Positions 18,673-28,254 of a stretch of DNA of 64,000 bases are shown here, piece by piece. Within the stretch, counting starts at the first letter, position 1; each line of letters starts with the position of its first letter. The translations under genes were made by a program, and so were the position numbers. The notes beneath the pieces were generated by a model. The model had not been told where the DNA came from and searched no databases. It worked only from the letters and a program-made list of their open reading frames with translations. The DNA is from JAAZBV01 sp964499695 (GTDB taxonomy: Bacteria > Desulfobacterota > DSM-4660 > Desulfatiglandales > HGW-15): contig CAZCMD010000006.1 of the NCBI GenBank assembly GCA_964499695.1, forward strand, positions 3,356-67,355, written 5' to 3'.

Positions 18673-19367
18673 TTTTGATCCACAAACATATATCCTGATC
18701 CCCAGATGGTCTTAATTCTTTTGGGTGACCCTGCATTTTTATCAATTTTTGACCTGAGCTTGCTGATATGCACATCAATACTCCTGTCAAAGGCCATAAA
18801 ATCCCTGCCCCTTGCATAATTCATAATCTGATCCCTGTTCAGGATAACATTCGGGTTGGTCATGAGTACATCCAGTATCTTGTACTCGGTTGAAGACAGT
18901 TCTATCTCTTCTTCATCAAGCACAGCGGTCTGTTTTGCCCTGTTCAAGACAATCCCCCCTGCAATGACCAGGTTTTCAATCTCGGTATCAGCCTCTTTCT
19001 CCTGGAAAGTCCGCCTCATGACCGCCCTCATACGGGCAAGGAGTTCCCTTGGATTAAAAGGTTTTGGCAGATAATCGTCTGCCCCCAGCTCAAGACCGAC
19101 AATCCGGTCTGCATCTTCACCCTTAGCTGTAAGCATAACAACCGGGATGCTGTTTTTTTGACGTATCTCCTTAAGCACCTCAAGACCGTTTTTCCCTGAC
19201 AGCATAATATCAAGGATTACGATATCAGGAGATTCGGAATTAATAAAGTCCAATGCATTATTGCCATCAGCGAGGGTGATAACCTCAAAATCATTTCCTT
19301 CAAGATATTCCTTTAAGAGCATTCTTATCTTTGCATCATCTTCGATAATCAATACCCTGCCTGCCAT
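18669..19367 (-). CDS. OmpR-family response regulator
   Basis: 232 residues: receiver domain with acidic pair Asp10/Asp11, phosphoacceptor Asp53 in VILDIMLSG and Lys in LTAKGED, then an OmpR/PhoB winged helix ending in KTIWGSGYMFV. I place the start at ATG19367 because AGAGGTG lies 6 bases upstream; a GTG start at 19376 would lie within that ribosome site. Co-transcribed with the downstream kinase. Confidence 0.92.
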   Translation of the reverse strand: MAGRVLIIEDDAKIRMLLKEYLEGNDFEVITLADGNNALDFINSESPDIVILDIMLSGKNGLEVLKEIRQKNSIPVVMLTAKGEDADRIVGLELGADDYLPKPFNPRELLARMRAVMRRTFQEKEADTEIENLVIAGGIVLNRAKQTAVLDEEEIELSSTEYKILDVLMTNPNVILNRDQIMNYARGRDFMAFDRSIDVHISKLRSKIDKNAGSPKRIKTIWGSGYMFVDQK

Positions 19368-19499
19368 CAATATCACCTCTTTTTACATTTATTTTTCAAA
19401 ACGAAAATAATATACATTAACTTGAATTGATGCACCAATAAAGTTAGCATGACACCCGATAATAGTTATATATTAATCTTTTGCAAAAAAAATCTGCTA

Positions 19500-19778
19500 A
19501 TGCCGACAAAAAGACAAGAAATAATTGAATTCCTTTCAGACAGGACATGCACAATCCAGGAAATCTCCTCAAATCTGCATCTATCCATGCGGGAGGCACT
19601 GGATCACCTTGAACATGTAAGAAAAAGTGTTAGAGCTCCTCAGCGGTTTACAATCACACCTGCAGAATGTCTTGGCTGTGGTTTTATCTTCAGGGAAAGG
19701 TCAAAAATTCATTCTCCGGGCAAGTGTCCCAGATGCAGGGGCACCCATATCCAGGAGCCTTTATATTGCATTGAATGA
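19500..19778 (+). CDS. Small HTH plus zinc-ribbon protein, predicted transcriptional regulator
   Basis: 92 residues: an ArsR-like winged-helix half (TKRQEIIEFLSDRT...EALDHLEHV) fused to a zinc ribbon with CLGCGFIF and CPRCRGTHI. This is the arrangement of the small HTH/Zn-ribbon proteins of COG3357 type. I prefer ATG19500 because the extra 17 residues of the upstream start at 19449 do not resemble the family; neither start has a clear Shine-Dalgarno. Target genes are unknown; the neighbours on both sides are on the opposite strand. Confidence 0.7.
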   Translation: MPTKRQEIIEFLSDRTCTIQEISSNLHLSMREALDHLEHVRKSVRAPQRFTITPAECLGCGFIFRERSKIHSPGKCPRCRGTHIQEPLYCIE

Positions 19779-19784
19779 AAAAGA

Positions 19785-20087
19785 TTATTTATCTTGTTTT
19801 GTCCGGCTTTTCATAATATCAATGAATTCGTTCAGGGCAGCAGGAGAACCGAATTCCTTGTCAAACAACCTTTCATTCCAGAGTGCAAGCCCAAGTTTAA
19901 AGATATAATGCACAATGTGATCCAGCGCTTCTGGCCCATCAAGCCTGAGCACCTGTAAAAAGAGTTCATCAGGTATCTTCACAGGAAAAACAGACCCTGA
20001 TGATGTGGTATCGGTTTTCAGGTAATCCTGGACACTTTTAAGTATCATCAGATTTGTATGTTTTTTCTGGTATTCTTCCTCTTCCAT
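19785..20087 (-). CDS. Conserved-looking small protein, unknown function
   Basis: 100 residues, charged and helical, with the segment VKIPDELFLQVLRLDGPEALDHIVHY. ATG20087 has AGGGGAT upstream and the frame fills an otherwise empty gap, so I think it is real. I recognise no domain. It lies between comEC and a convergent zinc-ribbon regulator. Confidence 0.55.
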   Translation of the reverse strand: MEEEEYQKKHTNLMILKSVQDYLKTDTTSSGSVFPVKIPDELFLQVLRLDGPEALDHIVHYIFKLGLALWNERLFDKEFGSPAALNEFIDIMKSRTKQDK

Positions 20088-20167
20088 ATTTATCCCCTGT
20101 TCAGGGTCTGATTATATTTCAGATATTGCGCGGAGTCAAAAAAGAAATCCCCGGGCCTTATATACAG

Positions 20168-22600
20168 TCAATCAAGGCTATATCCTGCATTAAAAATACC
20201 TTCATCGATTTTGACCTCAACAGCGCCTCCCTGATCTATCCTTAATATCCTGGCTCCTGTGCTGCTCAATCTCTCCAGGACTTCAGCATGGGGAAAGCCA
20301 AAGGTGTTTCCCTTCCTTGAAGATATAATACATACCTCCGGGCTTACTGTTTCAAGAAATGGCTTTGAACTGGAATATCTGCTGCCATGATGAGGAACCA
20401 GCAGGATATCACTTTTTAATTCATTCCCGTATTTATTCACAAGAATGGCCTCAGACCTCATTTCAATATCGCCTGGAAACATAAGGGATCTCCCAGCATA
20501 ACTCAATCTCACAACAATGGACTGGTCATTTATGGAGTGACTGTTGACATTGATATTTTGTGACCTTTTTATACCTGAAAAAGGATAAAACACCTCTATC
20601 TTTACCCCTGAAACATACCTCTCCTGAACCAGGTCATCAGGTGTAAGCATCTTGGTATTTCTGGTTTTTACTATATGCATCAGTTCTTTATAATCTTCGT
20701 CTTCAGAGTCTTCGCCATTATACCAGAATTCAACAGGATCAAACACAGAGGTTATGAATTTGAGACCTTTCATATGGTCAGGATGCGGATGGGAAAGGAC
20801 AACATAATCAATATGGAGGATTTTCTTTTTTAAAAGAAATGGGGCTATAATACTCTTACCTGTATCAAAGGTATCTCCCTGAAAACCCCCGCCGTCAATA
20901 ATCATCCTTTTTCTACCGGGAAACTGTATAAGCGCTGAATTTCCCTGGCCCACGTCCAGGAAAAACACCCTCAGATTTTTATTAAAACCTGTATCATAAA
21001 CCCAGTATGAAACATCCAGCAGAGACAGCAGGAGGACCGCAATCATACTGTATTTTATGATCTTACCTTTCCTGAAATAGACAATACAAAACAGCAGGCA
21101 ATAGAAGAGGAGTATCTCAATGACACTGGGAGTGACCATCCAGAAACAGGCCCATGGGAGATGGGCAAGATACTCTATTATATACATCATTATATCCAGG
21201 CCATATGCGCCTATAAAAATGATTAAGCGAGAAGCATCTGCTGATATAAAGAGTACAAGAAGGGAAAACATGCCTGATGGTAAAATGATGAATCCCATAA
21301 GAGGTATAACAAGAAGGTTCGCCAAAATCGATACAAATGAAATCCTGTTAAAATAATAAACCGTAACCGGCAGCAGAAAAATATTGGCAGCAAGACTCAC
21401 AGAGATAATACCTGTAATGTAAAAATAAGTGCTTTTCAGGCGCGGGTATTTTTTTAGCTTTCCTGAAATATCCGGAAATTTTTTTTGAATAAAGGGTGTC
21501 AGCCAAACTATCCCCACTACTGCAAGAAAGGTCAGTTGAAAAGATATGCTTTCTATGGCAAGGGGATCAATCGCAAGTATAATAAAGGCTGAAAAAAGAA
21601 GGGTTGACCAGATATCACTCTCCCTTTCGATAATAATGGAAAATAGATAGGCCAGGGCCATTATCATTGCCCTCTGCCCGGATACCTGAAATCCGCTAAG
21701 GGCTGTGTAGGCAATTACCGGAAAGCAGGTGACAAGGGCTGTGATCTTTTTAATGTTATACCTTATGGCTAGTTTATATGACTGAGAGAGAATCTGCCTG
21801 CAAATAAAAAAGGATATCCATGCTATCATACCGACATGTAATCCGGATACAGCAAGTACATGGCCAAGGCCTGTCAGGTTAAAATATTCCCTTAAATCAT
21901 CTCCTATGCCCTCTGTTTCACCGAGAAGAAGTGCGCTGTATAATGCATTGTTTTTTTCAGATAATGTGCGGTTCAGGATACCGCGAAAGGGCTGTCTTAT
22001 TCTCTCCAGTATTTCCATTAAAAAATCAGGTTCACCTCTTCCCATAGGGACAATATATCTACCGTCAGAGACAGATGCATTGCATGAAATCCCCTTGATC
22101 TGCATGGATAACTCATAATCATATGCCCCGGGATTTTTAAAATTCATGAATGGTTTAAGGAGTGAAGGGAATCGTATTCGCGTGCCTATAGTGTAGACCA
22201 CCGGGTTATTATAAACAGAAACCTGAACCTTTTCATTGACAGAGATTATTTTTTCATCAAGAAAGAGCCTCTCTGCTTTCAGCTCAAAGCGTTCTGACTG
22301 ATCATTCTGTTTTACAGGGCTGATGACTGTCCCTTCAAGGATTATTTTATTACCTTCGGCAAGCCTGACAAGTTCTGAACTGATATCCCTGCATGATACG
22401 AGAAACATACCTGCAAGAAGAAAACATATTGGAATTATAAAGGATTTAAATTTCCTTTGTCTTAAAAAAAGTAGGAAAAGCAAAAGTAGGATTAATAAAG
22501 TAATAATAAGCAGCAGATCATTGATAAATGAAAAATAGCGGCCAGCCAGGATTCCCCCTGTAAAACATATAAATGTTGGTACAAGGGGTCGATCGAGCAT
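20168..22600 (-). CDS. comEC: ComEC/Rec2-type DNA internalisation protein
   Basis: Predicted channel for single-stranded DNA across the inner membrane in natural transformation. 810 residues: N-terminal TM helices with a DUF4131/OB-like periplasmic domain, the Competence domain with GLGHVLAVSGLHVGMIA and about ten TM helices, and a C-terminal MBL domain with LDVGQGNSALIQFPG, DGGG and LSHPHPDHMKG. I start at ATG22600, one base after the murA stop codon (TGAGATG), since the longer frame inside murA has no family match. No other competence genes are in the window. Confidence 0.9.
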   Translation of the reverse strand: MLDRPLVPTFICFTGGILAGRYFSFINDLLLIITLLILLLLFLLFLRQRKFKSFIIPICFLLAGMFLVSCRDISSELVRLAEGNKIILEGTVISPVKQNDQSERFELKAERLFLDEKIISVNEKVQVSVYNNPVVYTIGTRIRFPSLLKPFMNFKNPGAYDYELSMQIKGISCNASVSDGRYIVPMGRGEPDFLMEILERIRQPFRGILNRTLSEKNNALYSALLLGETEGIGDDLREYFNLTGLGHVLAVSGLHVGMIAWISFFICRQILSQSYKLAIRYNIKKITALVTCFPVIAYTALSGFQVSGQRAMIMALAYLFSIIIERESDIWSTLLFSAFIILAIDPLAIESISFQLTFLAVVGIVWLTPFIQKKFPDISGKLKKYPRLKSTYFYITGIISVSLAANIFLLPVTVYYFNRISFVSILANLLVIPLMGFIILPSGMFSLLVLFISADASRLIIFIGAYGLDIMMYIIEYLAHLPWACFWMVTPSVIEILLFYCLLFCIVYFRKGKIIKYSMIAVLLLSLLDVSYWVYDTGFNKNLRVFFLDVGQGNSALIQFPGRKRMIIDGGGFQGDTFDTGKSIIAPFLLKKKILHIDYVVLSHPHPDHMKGLKFITSVFDPVEFWYNGEDSEDEDYKELMHIVKTRNTKMLTPDDLVQERYVSGVKIEVFYPFSGIKRSQNINVNSHSINDQSIVVRLSYAGRSLMFPGDIEMRSEAILVNKYGNELKSDILLVPHHGSRYSSSKPFLETVSPEVCIISSRKGNTFGFPHAEVLERLSSTGARILRIDQGGAVEVKIDEGIFNAGYSLD

Positions 22601-22601
22601 C

Positions 22602-23858
22602 TCAGTTGACTTCTCTCCATATATTTGCGCCGAGCAGCCTGAATTTTTCCTCCATTTTTTCATATCCCCGATCAAGATGGTAGATCCTGGTTATCTCTGT
22701 TAAGCCATCTTCAGCCACAAGACCTGCAAGCACGAGGGATGCGCTTGCACGGAGGTCTGTTGCCATTACCGGGGCGGAAAGCAGGCGTTTTCTTCCCCTC
22801 ACCAGTGCCTGGTTACCGTTTATGGTGATATCAGCGCCCATACGTTTTAATTCACTCACATGTATAAACCTGTTTTCAAATATGGTCTCTGTGATAACGC
22901 TTGATCCCTTTGCAATACACATCATGGCCATAAACTGGGCCTGGAGATCTGTCGGGAAACCCGGAAAAGGCATTGTTTTAATATCAACACTCTCAAGAAT
23001 ATCAGGACCTTTAACTGATACACTGTTATCCTGTATATCAACAGCAGCTCCGACAGAACGAAGCTTTTCTATTACAGAATAAAGATCATTATGCCTGCAA
23101 CCTATTATTTCTATATCGCCCTTCATCATAGCAGAGGCAATCATAAAGGTGCCTGCCTCGATCCGGTCAGGGATTACCTCATGCTCAGCAGGATATAATT
23201 CCTTTTTACCATGGATAATGATCGTATCAGTGCCTTCTCCCTCTATGTCAGCCCCCATTTTTCTTAAGATTTGGGCAAGGTCTGATATCTCCGGCTCCTT
23301 TGCCGCATTATTTATTATGGTCTGGCCATTGGCGTTTACAGCAGCCATCATTATGTTTTCGGTTCCGGTTACAGTAGGAATATCAAAAAAGATCTCCGCA
23401 CCCTTAATGCCATCAGTCCTGGCGTTGATATATCCATTTTCAAGAAACATATCCACACCCATTAAAGAAAGTGCCTTGAGATGCAGATTAACCGGTCTTG
23501 CACCGATCGCACAGCCGCCAGGCAGTGATATTCTTGCCTTCCCCAGACGTGCAACCAGAGGTCCCAATAGCAGGATGGAGGCCCGCATCGTCTTAACCAG
23601 GTCATAGGGGGCCTCATATTTATTCAGATTTTCACTGTTTATGAGTAAGGCATCCCCCTCTTCGCGGAATGTTACGCCCATCCCCTCCATTATCTTTCTA
23701 ATTGTCTGGATATCCCTTAAATCCGGGACATTATGTATTTTATGCCACCCTCCAGTAAGCAGGCAGGAAGAAATAACGGGTAATGCCGCGTTTTTAGCCC
23801 CACTTATATTAACCTTGCCTTTAAGGGGATGCCCCCCTTCTATCATTATCTTTTGCAT
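22602..23858 (-). CDS. murA: UDP-N-acetylglucosamine 1-carboxyvinyltransferase
   Basis: First committed step of peptidoglycan synthesis: transfers enolpyruvate from PEP to UDP-GlcNAc in the cytoplasm. 418 residues with SGAKNAALP (Lys22, Asn23) and the active-site Cys116 in LPGGCAIGARPVN, so it should be fosfomycin sensitive (the Cys is present rather than Asp). The two-lobed EPSP-synthase-like fold is complete. Translationally coupled to comEC. Confidence 0.96.
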   Translation of the reverse strand: MQKIMIEGGHPLKGKVNISGAKNAALPVISSCLLTGGWHKIHNVPDLRDIQTIRKIMEGMGVTFREEGDALLINSENLNKYEAPYDLVKTMRASILLLGPLVARLGKARISLPGGCAIGARPVNLHLKALSLMGVDMFLENGYINARTDGIKGAEIFFDIPTVTGTENIMMAAVNANGQTIINNAAKEPEISDLAQILRKMGADIEGEGTDTIIIHGKKELYPAEHEVIPDRIEAGTFMIASAMMKGDIEIIGCRHNDLYSVIEKLRSVGAAVDIQDNSVSVKGPDILESVDIKTMPFPGFPTDLQAQFMAMMCIAKGSSVITETIFENRFIHVSELKRMGADITINGNQALVRGRKRLLSAPVMATDLRASASLVLAGLVAEDGLTEITRIYHLDRGYEKMEEKFRLLGANIWREVN

Positions 23859-24001
23859 ACGAAGATTTTCCTGAGTTTTTATTTAAAATTTGATTTGAGA
23901 AATCTATAATAACCATGCCCCCCAGTCAAATCATTTACACAGGCCGACTCATCAAATATAATGATGATATAGCTGGTACATTTTAAGAAGAACAAAAATC
24001 T

Positions 24002-24478
24002 ATGGGTAATGAACAGGTAATATTTCTGGTTGATCCTTCACTCGGAAAACTGGCAAGATGGTTGAAAATAATGGGTATTGATGCCCATTATCAACCAGTG
24101 TATAAAACCGGTGAAATGGAAAACCTGCTGAATGATGGAAGGATTCTTCTTACAAAAGATTATAAACTAAAAGACAGACTCACCCCTTCGATCCTGATAA
24201 ATCATAATGATATTAAGGATCAACTGATGGAATTAAAAAACTCCGGCTTTCTCCCCGTGGACAGAGAATATTGGTTCAGGAGATGCATTGCATGCAATGT
24301 CCTGCTGCACAATGTGCAGACCAAAGACGCCCGGGGGAGAATACCAGATTTTGTAATGCACCAGAATACCGGGGAAATAAAATTCTGCCCCAAATGCAAA
24401 AGATATTTCTGGCCTGGCAGTCACAGGGCCAGGATGATAAAACAGCTTGAGATATGGGAACTGCAACAAAGGCCCTAA
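24002..24478 (+). CDS. Mut7-C RNase-domain protein (PIN-like plus zinc ribbon)
   Basis: 158 residues. The N-terminal FLVDPSLGKLARWLKIMGID and ILLTKDYKLKDR are the acidic motifs of the Mut7-C/DUF82 PIN-like fold, and the C-terminal CIACN...CPKCKRYFWPGSH is its zinc ribbon. Family members are predicted RNases; the substrate is unknown. It stands alone between murA and the H1-like gene. Confidence 0.82.
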   Translation: MGNEQVIFLVDPSLGKLARWLKIMGIDAHYQPVYKTGEMENLLNDGRILLTKDYKLKDRLTPSILINHNDIKDQLMELKNSGFLPVDREYWFRRCIACNVLLHNVQTKDARGRIPDFVMHQNTGEIKFCPKCKRYFWPGSHRARMIKQLEIWELQQRP

Positions 24479-24576
24479 TTTATACTTCTACTATCAGATA
24501 TATCATTAAATATATATTCAAACATACCTGAATAGTATGTGACTGGCCCGTCTATATCTTTTAAATTTAAAAAATA

Positions 24577-24813
24577 TTAGTCTTTCTTTTTAGCGGCTGC
24601 TTTTTTCCTTTTAGCCGATCCCTTCTTTTTGCCCGCTGCCTTGGTTACTTTCTTTTTAGTTTTAGCTTTGGTCTTTTCTTCTGCCTTAGCCTTTTTTAGT
24701 GCTGCTTCAAACTTTTTAACGTTGGCTTTTGTGGCTACGATGTCTTTGCTAAGCTTTGCTAACTTTTTCTTTGCCTGACCTAACCTGTAGTTAATTTGAT
24801 TAGTTGTTGCCAT
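24577..24813 (-). CDS. Histone H1-like Lys/Ala-rich DNA-binding protein
   Basis: 78 residues: a helical N-terminal half (coiled-coil-like, about 5-50) and a C-terminal tail made almost wholly of Lys, Ala and a few Arg/Gly, as in bacterial histone H1 homologues (Hc1-like, AlgP-like). It probably binds and compacts DNA without sequence specificity. I start at ATG24813 because AAAGGAG lies 5 bases upstream; the ATG 15 bases earlier would lie within that site. A good promoter lies upstream. Confidence 0.75.
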   Translation of the reverse strand: MATTNQINYRLGQAKKKLAKLSKDIVATKANVKKFEAALKKAKAEEKTKAKTKKKVTKAAGKKKGSAKRKKAAAKKKD

Positions 24814-25213
24814 ACTGTCTCCTTTCATTTGACATATTTGTTAATGTTTATGTATTGGGTAATATAATAGAATAATATTTAAAAGTCAAGATAATATATT
24901 ACTTAGATGTCAAATTATATATAAACTAAGTGTAATTTATTTTTATCTATATATATTCTCTTGTTATTCCTTAACATAATTTTCCTTTTATAATGTAAAT
25001 AAATATCGGTTTTAGTCCGATAATACTTTAAAATTTATTCCTTTTATTTAAGCCATCTCCATTTTGCGCTAAAAACAGCAGACTTGCTGAAATATGGATA
25101 CTGTCCATGCATGTGAGACATGAAAATAGCTTGACATTAATCGGTTCAACTGACACCCTTTTAGTTATTTTTATTATGATTATAAAACTATTAAGCCGCT
25201 GGGGACCCACACC
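24814..25213. other. AT-rich divergent intergenic region
   Basis: 400 bases between the H1-like gene and the TauE permease. Apart from the leftward promoter at 24861-24889, I see no gene, stable hairpin or repeat. A short reverse-strand frame at 25028-25336 overlaps the permease and has no coding character. Confidence 0.6.
24861..24889 (-). promoter_or_regulatory. Promoter for the H1-like gene
   Basis: Reverse strand TTGACT (24884-24889), 17-base spacer, TATATT (24861-24866), about 48 bases before ATG24813. Confidence 0.6.
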
Positions 25214-26167
25214 ATGTTTTTTGAGACCGCTGGCATACAAGTAGCCATATGGATTCCACCTCTGGTTGCATTTGTTATTTCTTTTTTTACATCCATGGGC
25301 GGTATATCGGGTGCATTTCTGTTGCTCCCCTTTCAAATGTCGTTTTTAAATTTTACAAACCCTTCAGTAAGCGCCACAAACCAGTTATATAATGTTATAG
25401 CCACACCTTCTGGGGTATATTGTTACTGGCGTGAGGGGCGTATGGTCTGGCCCCTCTCCCTGATAGTTATCACAGGGACCTTGCCAGGTGTCTTTATCGG
25501 CGCCGTCATCAGGGTGATGTATCTCCCCGACCCTGTCCATTTCAAATTATTTGCAGCAATCATCCTTCTCTATATTGCTTTAAAAATGATAATAGATTCA
25601 CTCGGTAGGATAGGTGAAAAAAGGAATGGCGTTTTAAATGAGATACAACCTGGCGGTATAGACATGCATGTGGAGGCTTGCCGGATGCCAGGAGAAACAA
25701 CCCTTCCTGTCACAAAAATTATCTCCATTGATAAGAAAAAGATGTCCTTCACATTTTCAGGAGAAACATTTGAAATCCCATTCCTTGGCGTCTTTATCTT
25801 AAGTTTTATTGTGGGAATTATCGGGGGCATCTACGGCATAGGCGGAGGGGCCATAATTGCCCCCTTTTTTATAACCTTTTTTAGTCTCCCGGTATATATT
25901 GTGGCAGGTGCATCCCTTTTAGGAAACTTCGTTACATCAGTAGCAGGTGTCGCATTTTATCAGGCTATTGCACTTTTTTTACCGGATACCCAGGCTGCAC
26001 CTGACTGGCAGCTCGGTATTCTTTTCGGTATAGGAGGTATGTTTGGCATGTACCTTGGGGCCAGGTGCCAGAAATATATCCCGGCGAAATATATAAAGCT
26101 GATGCTCACCCTTGTAATGCTCTATACCTCTATAAAATATGTAATAGATTTTATAACATCCATCTAA
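25214..26167 (+). CDS. TauE/SafE-family sulfite/anion exporter-like permease
   Basis: 317-residue inner-membrane protein with two repeats of the TauE/SafE fold; the glycine-rich IVGIIGGIYGIGGGAIIAPF is the family signature in the second half, and a soluble loop of about 55 residues (about 130-190) separates the halves. Family members move sulfite, sulfoacetate or other organosulfur anions out of the cell; the substrate here is not known. The ribosome site before ATG25214 is weak (GGGGA). Confidence 0.82.
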   Translation: MFFETAGIQVAIWIPPLVAFVISFFTSMGGISGAFLLLPFQMSFLNFTNPSVSATNQLYNVIATPSGVYCYWREGRMVWPLSLIVITGTLPGVFIGAVIRVMYLPDPVHFKLFAAIILLYIALKMIIDSLGRIGEKRNGVLNEIQPGGIDMHVEACRMPGETTLPVTKIISIDKKKMSFTFSGETFEIPFLGVFILSFIVGIIGGIYGIGGGAIIAPFFITFFSLPVYIVAGASLLGNFVTSVAGVAFYQAIALFLPDTQAAPDWQLGILFGIGGMFGMYLGARCQKYIPAKYIKLMLTLVMLYTSIKYVIDFITSI

Positions 26168-26206
26168 TGATACTTCAGGCTTCTTCTACACTATATTCCC
26201 TGCTTT

Positions 26207-26220
26207 TTGACTTATGTCAT
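26207..26220. promoter_or_regulatory. FNR/HcpR-like half-palindrome TTGAC-N4-GTCAT
   Basis: TTGACTTATGTCAT lies about 60 bases upstream of the membrane protein gene at 26278. It shares the word TTGACTTATGTCA with the perfect palindrome at 30224. CRP/FNR-family regulators of sulfate reducers use sites of this form; the regulator is not identified here. Confidence 0.35.
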
Positions 26221-26277
26221 AGGCAAATATCCTCTATTTGGTATCTTAGAGAAAATCTAAAGAGCAGGGGATGCGAT

Positions 26278-26847
26278 ATGGAGAAAATTGAAAACAATAA
26301 AGAAAATGAGACAGCTTTAATTTCGGACCGGAAATTAATCATAGTCTGCCTGCTTTTGGCTACAGGAATATTTATTATCGACACATTAATACCTCTCGGG
26401 GTTGCCGCAGGAGTAATGTACATCCTCATCGTCCTTATTTCTCTCTGGTCAAAAAATGGCAAGACTACTTTTTATATGGCAATGATGGGGTCAATACTTA
26501 CTATCCTGGGCCTTTACAGCTCCCCTCCAGGAGGTGAATTATGGAAGGTTCTGATGAACCGTTCACTCTCCCTGTTTGCTATCTGGGTTGTTACCATATT
26601 AAGCATCCAGAGAAAGAAGATATATGATCAAAAAGAAACGGCATTATCTGAGGTTAAAATATTGACAGGGCTTCTTCCCATATGTGCGGCATGTAAAAAG
26701 ATCAGGAATGACGCGGGGTATTGGGAAAGGATTGAAGGCTATATCATGGCCCATTCACAGGCGACATTTACACATGGGATATGCCCTGAATGTAATGAAG
26801 AGCTTTATGGGGATATGCTGTCGAAAAGAAGGAAAAAACAGGATTAA
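26278..26847 (+). CDS. Membrane protein with C-terminal Cys-rich KIR-GYW module
   Basis: 189 residues: three to four TM helices (about 18-110) and a short coiled linker, then the module LLPICAACKKIRNDAGYW...HGICPEC. The same CxxCKKIR...GYW...CPEC tail occurs at the end of many PAS and receiver proteins in Desulfobacterota and probably binds a metal; its function is not known to me. Here it hangs on a bare membrane anchor with no kinase or GGDEF domain. I start at ATG26278 (GCAGGGG upstream), not at the longer frame that overlaps the permease. Membrane topology puts the tail in the cytoplasm if the N-terminus is inside and the helix number is even. Confidence 0.72.
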   Translation: MEKIENNKENETALISDRKLIIVCLLLATGIFIIDTLIPLGVAAGVMYILIVLISLWSKNGKTTFYMAMMGSILTILGLYSSPPGGELWKVLMNRSLSLFAIWVVTILSIQRKKIYDQKETALSEVKILTGLLPICAACKKIRNDAGYWERIEGYIMAHSQATFTHGICPECNEELYGDMLSKRRKKQD

Positions 26848-26993
26848 TAGATTATTCAGAAGGTTGAAAAAATAAGGGAGGGGTATAAATTTATTCCTGA
26901 ATCAAATCTTTTAATGTATAATGCCCTTGATTTTTTATATCGCTCTAATGTTATTACCAATCAATACCAACAAAGTATCAAGGAGGTGTGGTT

Positions 26994-28172
26994 ATGCAGA
27001 AACGAAAAATAAAGGATGATATTTATAAACTTGGCTCCATTGACTGGGACCGGAGGTTGTTTGATTCACTCATCCCTCTGCCGGATGGAACATCATATAA
27101 TGCATACCTCATTTGCGGCAGCGAAAAGACTGTCCTTATTGATTCGGTTGACCCCGTAATGAGTGATGAACTGATTGGCCAGCTTTCTGATGTAAAGAAG
27201 ATCGATTATATAATCTCGCATCATGCAGAACAGGATCATTCAGGATCTATACCGATGGTGCTGAAGCGATATCCTGATGCAAAGGTGATAGCCACACCAA
27301 AGGCAAAGGGCATGCTTATTGATCATTTGCATATTGATGAAAATGCGTTTGTAACAGTTGAAGATGGTGAGACCATTTCTATTGGAAACAGGACTTTGAA
27401 GTTTATCCACACCCCATGGGTGCACTGGCCTGAGACCATGGTGACTTACCTCGTAGAGGATAAAATACTTTTCAGTTGTGATTTTTTCGGTTCGCATATA
27501 GCAACATCCGATATCTTTGTGACAGACCAGTGTCGGGTACATGAGGCGGCAAAAAGGTATTTTGCAGAGATCATGATGCCCTTTAGAAATGTGATTGAAA
27601 AAAATCTGGAAAAGCTTAAGGGTTATGACATTCAGATGATCTGCCCCAGCCATGGTCAGGTTTATGACAAACCTGAATGGATCATGGATGCATATAAAGA
27701 GTGGGTAACAGGAGGGCCAAAAAACCTGGTCTCTCTGCCATTTATATCCATGCACGGCAGCACAAGGGTAATGGTTGAGAGGCTTTTATCAGGGCTTACA
27801 GCTCATGGTGTCAGTGTTGAGTTATTCAATCTGGCGGTTACCGATATAGGCAAGCTCGCCATGTCTCTTGTGGATGCGGCTACAATAGTTGTGGGTGTGC
27901 CTACTGTACTGGCCGGGCCTCATCCAGTCGCCGCATATGCAGCATTTCTTGCAAATGCCCTGAGGCCGAGGACAAAATTCCTCTCCATCATCGGTTCATA
28001 TGGATGGGGCGGTAAGACTGTAGAAACCCTTGCTGGCATGATCCCAAACCTCAAGGTAGAGGTGATTGAGCCTGTTTTGGTTAAAGGGCTTCCAAAAGAG
28101 GCTGATTATCTCGCCATTGACAGGCTTGCCCAGGCTATTGCAGATAAACATAAAAGTATTGGGCTGATATAA
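26994..28172 (+). CDS. FprA-type flavodiiron protein (O2/NO reductase)
   Basis: 392 residues. The N-terminal MBL-like diiron domain has His77-x-Glu79-x-Asp81-His82, then the His of VHWPETM, Asp of SCDFFGS and His of CPSHGQVY, which is the full ligand set. The C-terminal flavodoxin domain (about 255-392) starts with SMHGSTRVMVERL for FMN. These enzymes reduce oxygen or nitric oxide in anaerobes. No rubredoxin domain or neighbouring rubredoxin gene is present, so the electron donor is elsewhere. AGGAGGTG sits 5 bases before ATG26994, which rules out the GTG at 26988. Confidence 0.9.
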   Translation: MQKRKIKDDIYKLGSIDWDRRLFDSLIPLPDGTSYNAYLICGSEKTVLIDSVDPVMSDELIGQLSDVKKIDYIISHHAEQDHSGSIPMVLKRYPDAKVIATPKAKGMLIDHLHIDENAFVTVEDGETISIGNRTLKFIHTPWVHWPETMVTYLVEDKILFSCDFFGSHIATSDIFVTDQCRVHEAAKRYFAEIMMPFRNVIEKNLEKLKGYDIQMICPSHGQVYDKPEWIMDAYKEWVTGGPKNLVSLPFISMHGSTRVMVERLLSGLTAHGVSVELFNLAVTDIGKLAMSLVDAATIVVGVPTVLAGPHPVAAYAAFLANALRPRTKFLSIIGSYGWGGKTVETLAGMIPNLKVEVIEPVLVKGLPKEADYLAIDRLAQAIADKHKSIGLI

Positions 28173-28178
28173 AGATAT

Positions 28179-28217
28179 GCTGCCGTCGCATGGTTAACCG
28201 GTGTGTCGGCAGCTTTT
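28179..28217 (+). terminator. Terminator after the flavodiiron gene
   Basis: GCTGCCG (28179-28185) pairs with CGGCAGC (28207-28213) followed by TTTT, directly after the stop codon at 28172. A second small hairpin, TCCCGA/TCGGGA at 28225-28241, lies between it and the next gene. Confidence 0.6.
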
Positions 28218-28254
28218 CATCTCTTCCCGATTTATTCGGGATCAAACATAGATT

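Noticed and set aside
25028..25336. 102-codon reverse frame in the spacer before the TauE gene
   Set aside because: Overlaps the start of the permease, no ribosome site, Lys/Asn-rich as expected from AT-rich noise.
26065..26277. Longer N-terminus for the membrane protein at 26278
   Set aside because: It would overlap 100 bases of the TauE gene; the ATG at 26278 has a ribosome site and gives the expected short N-terminus.
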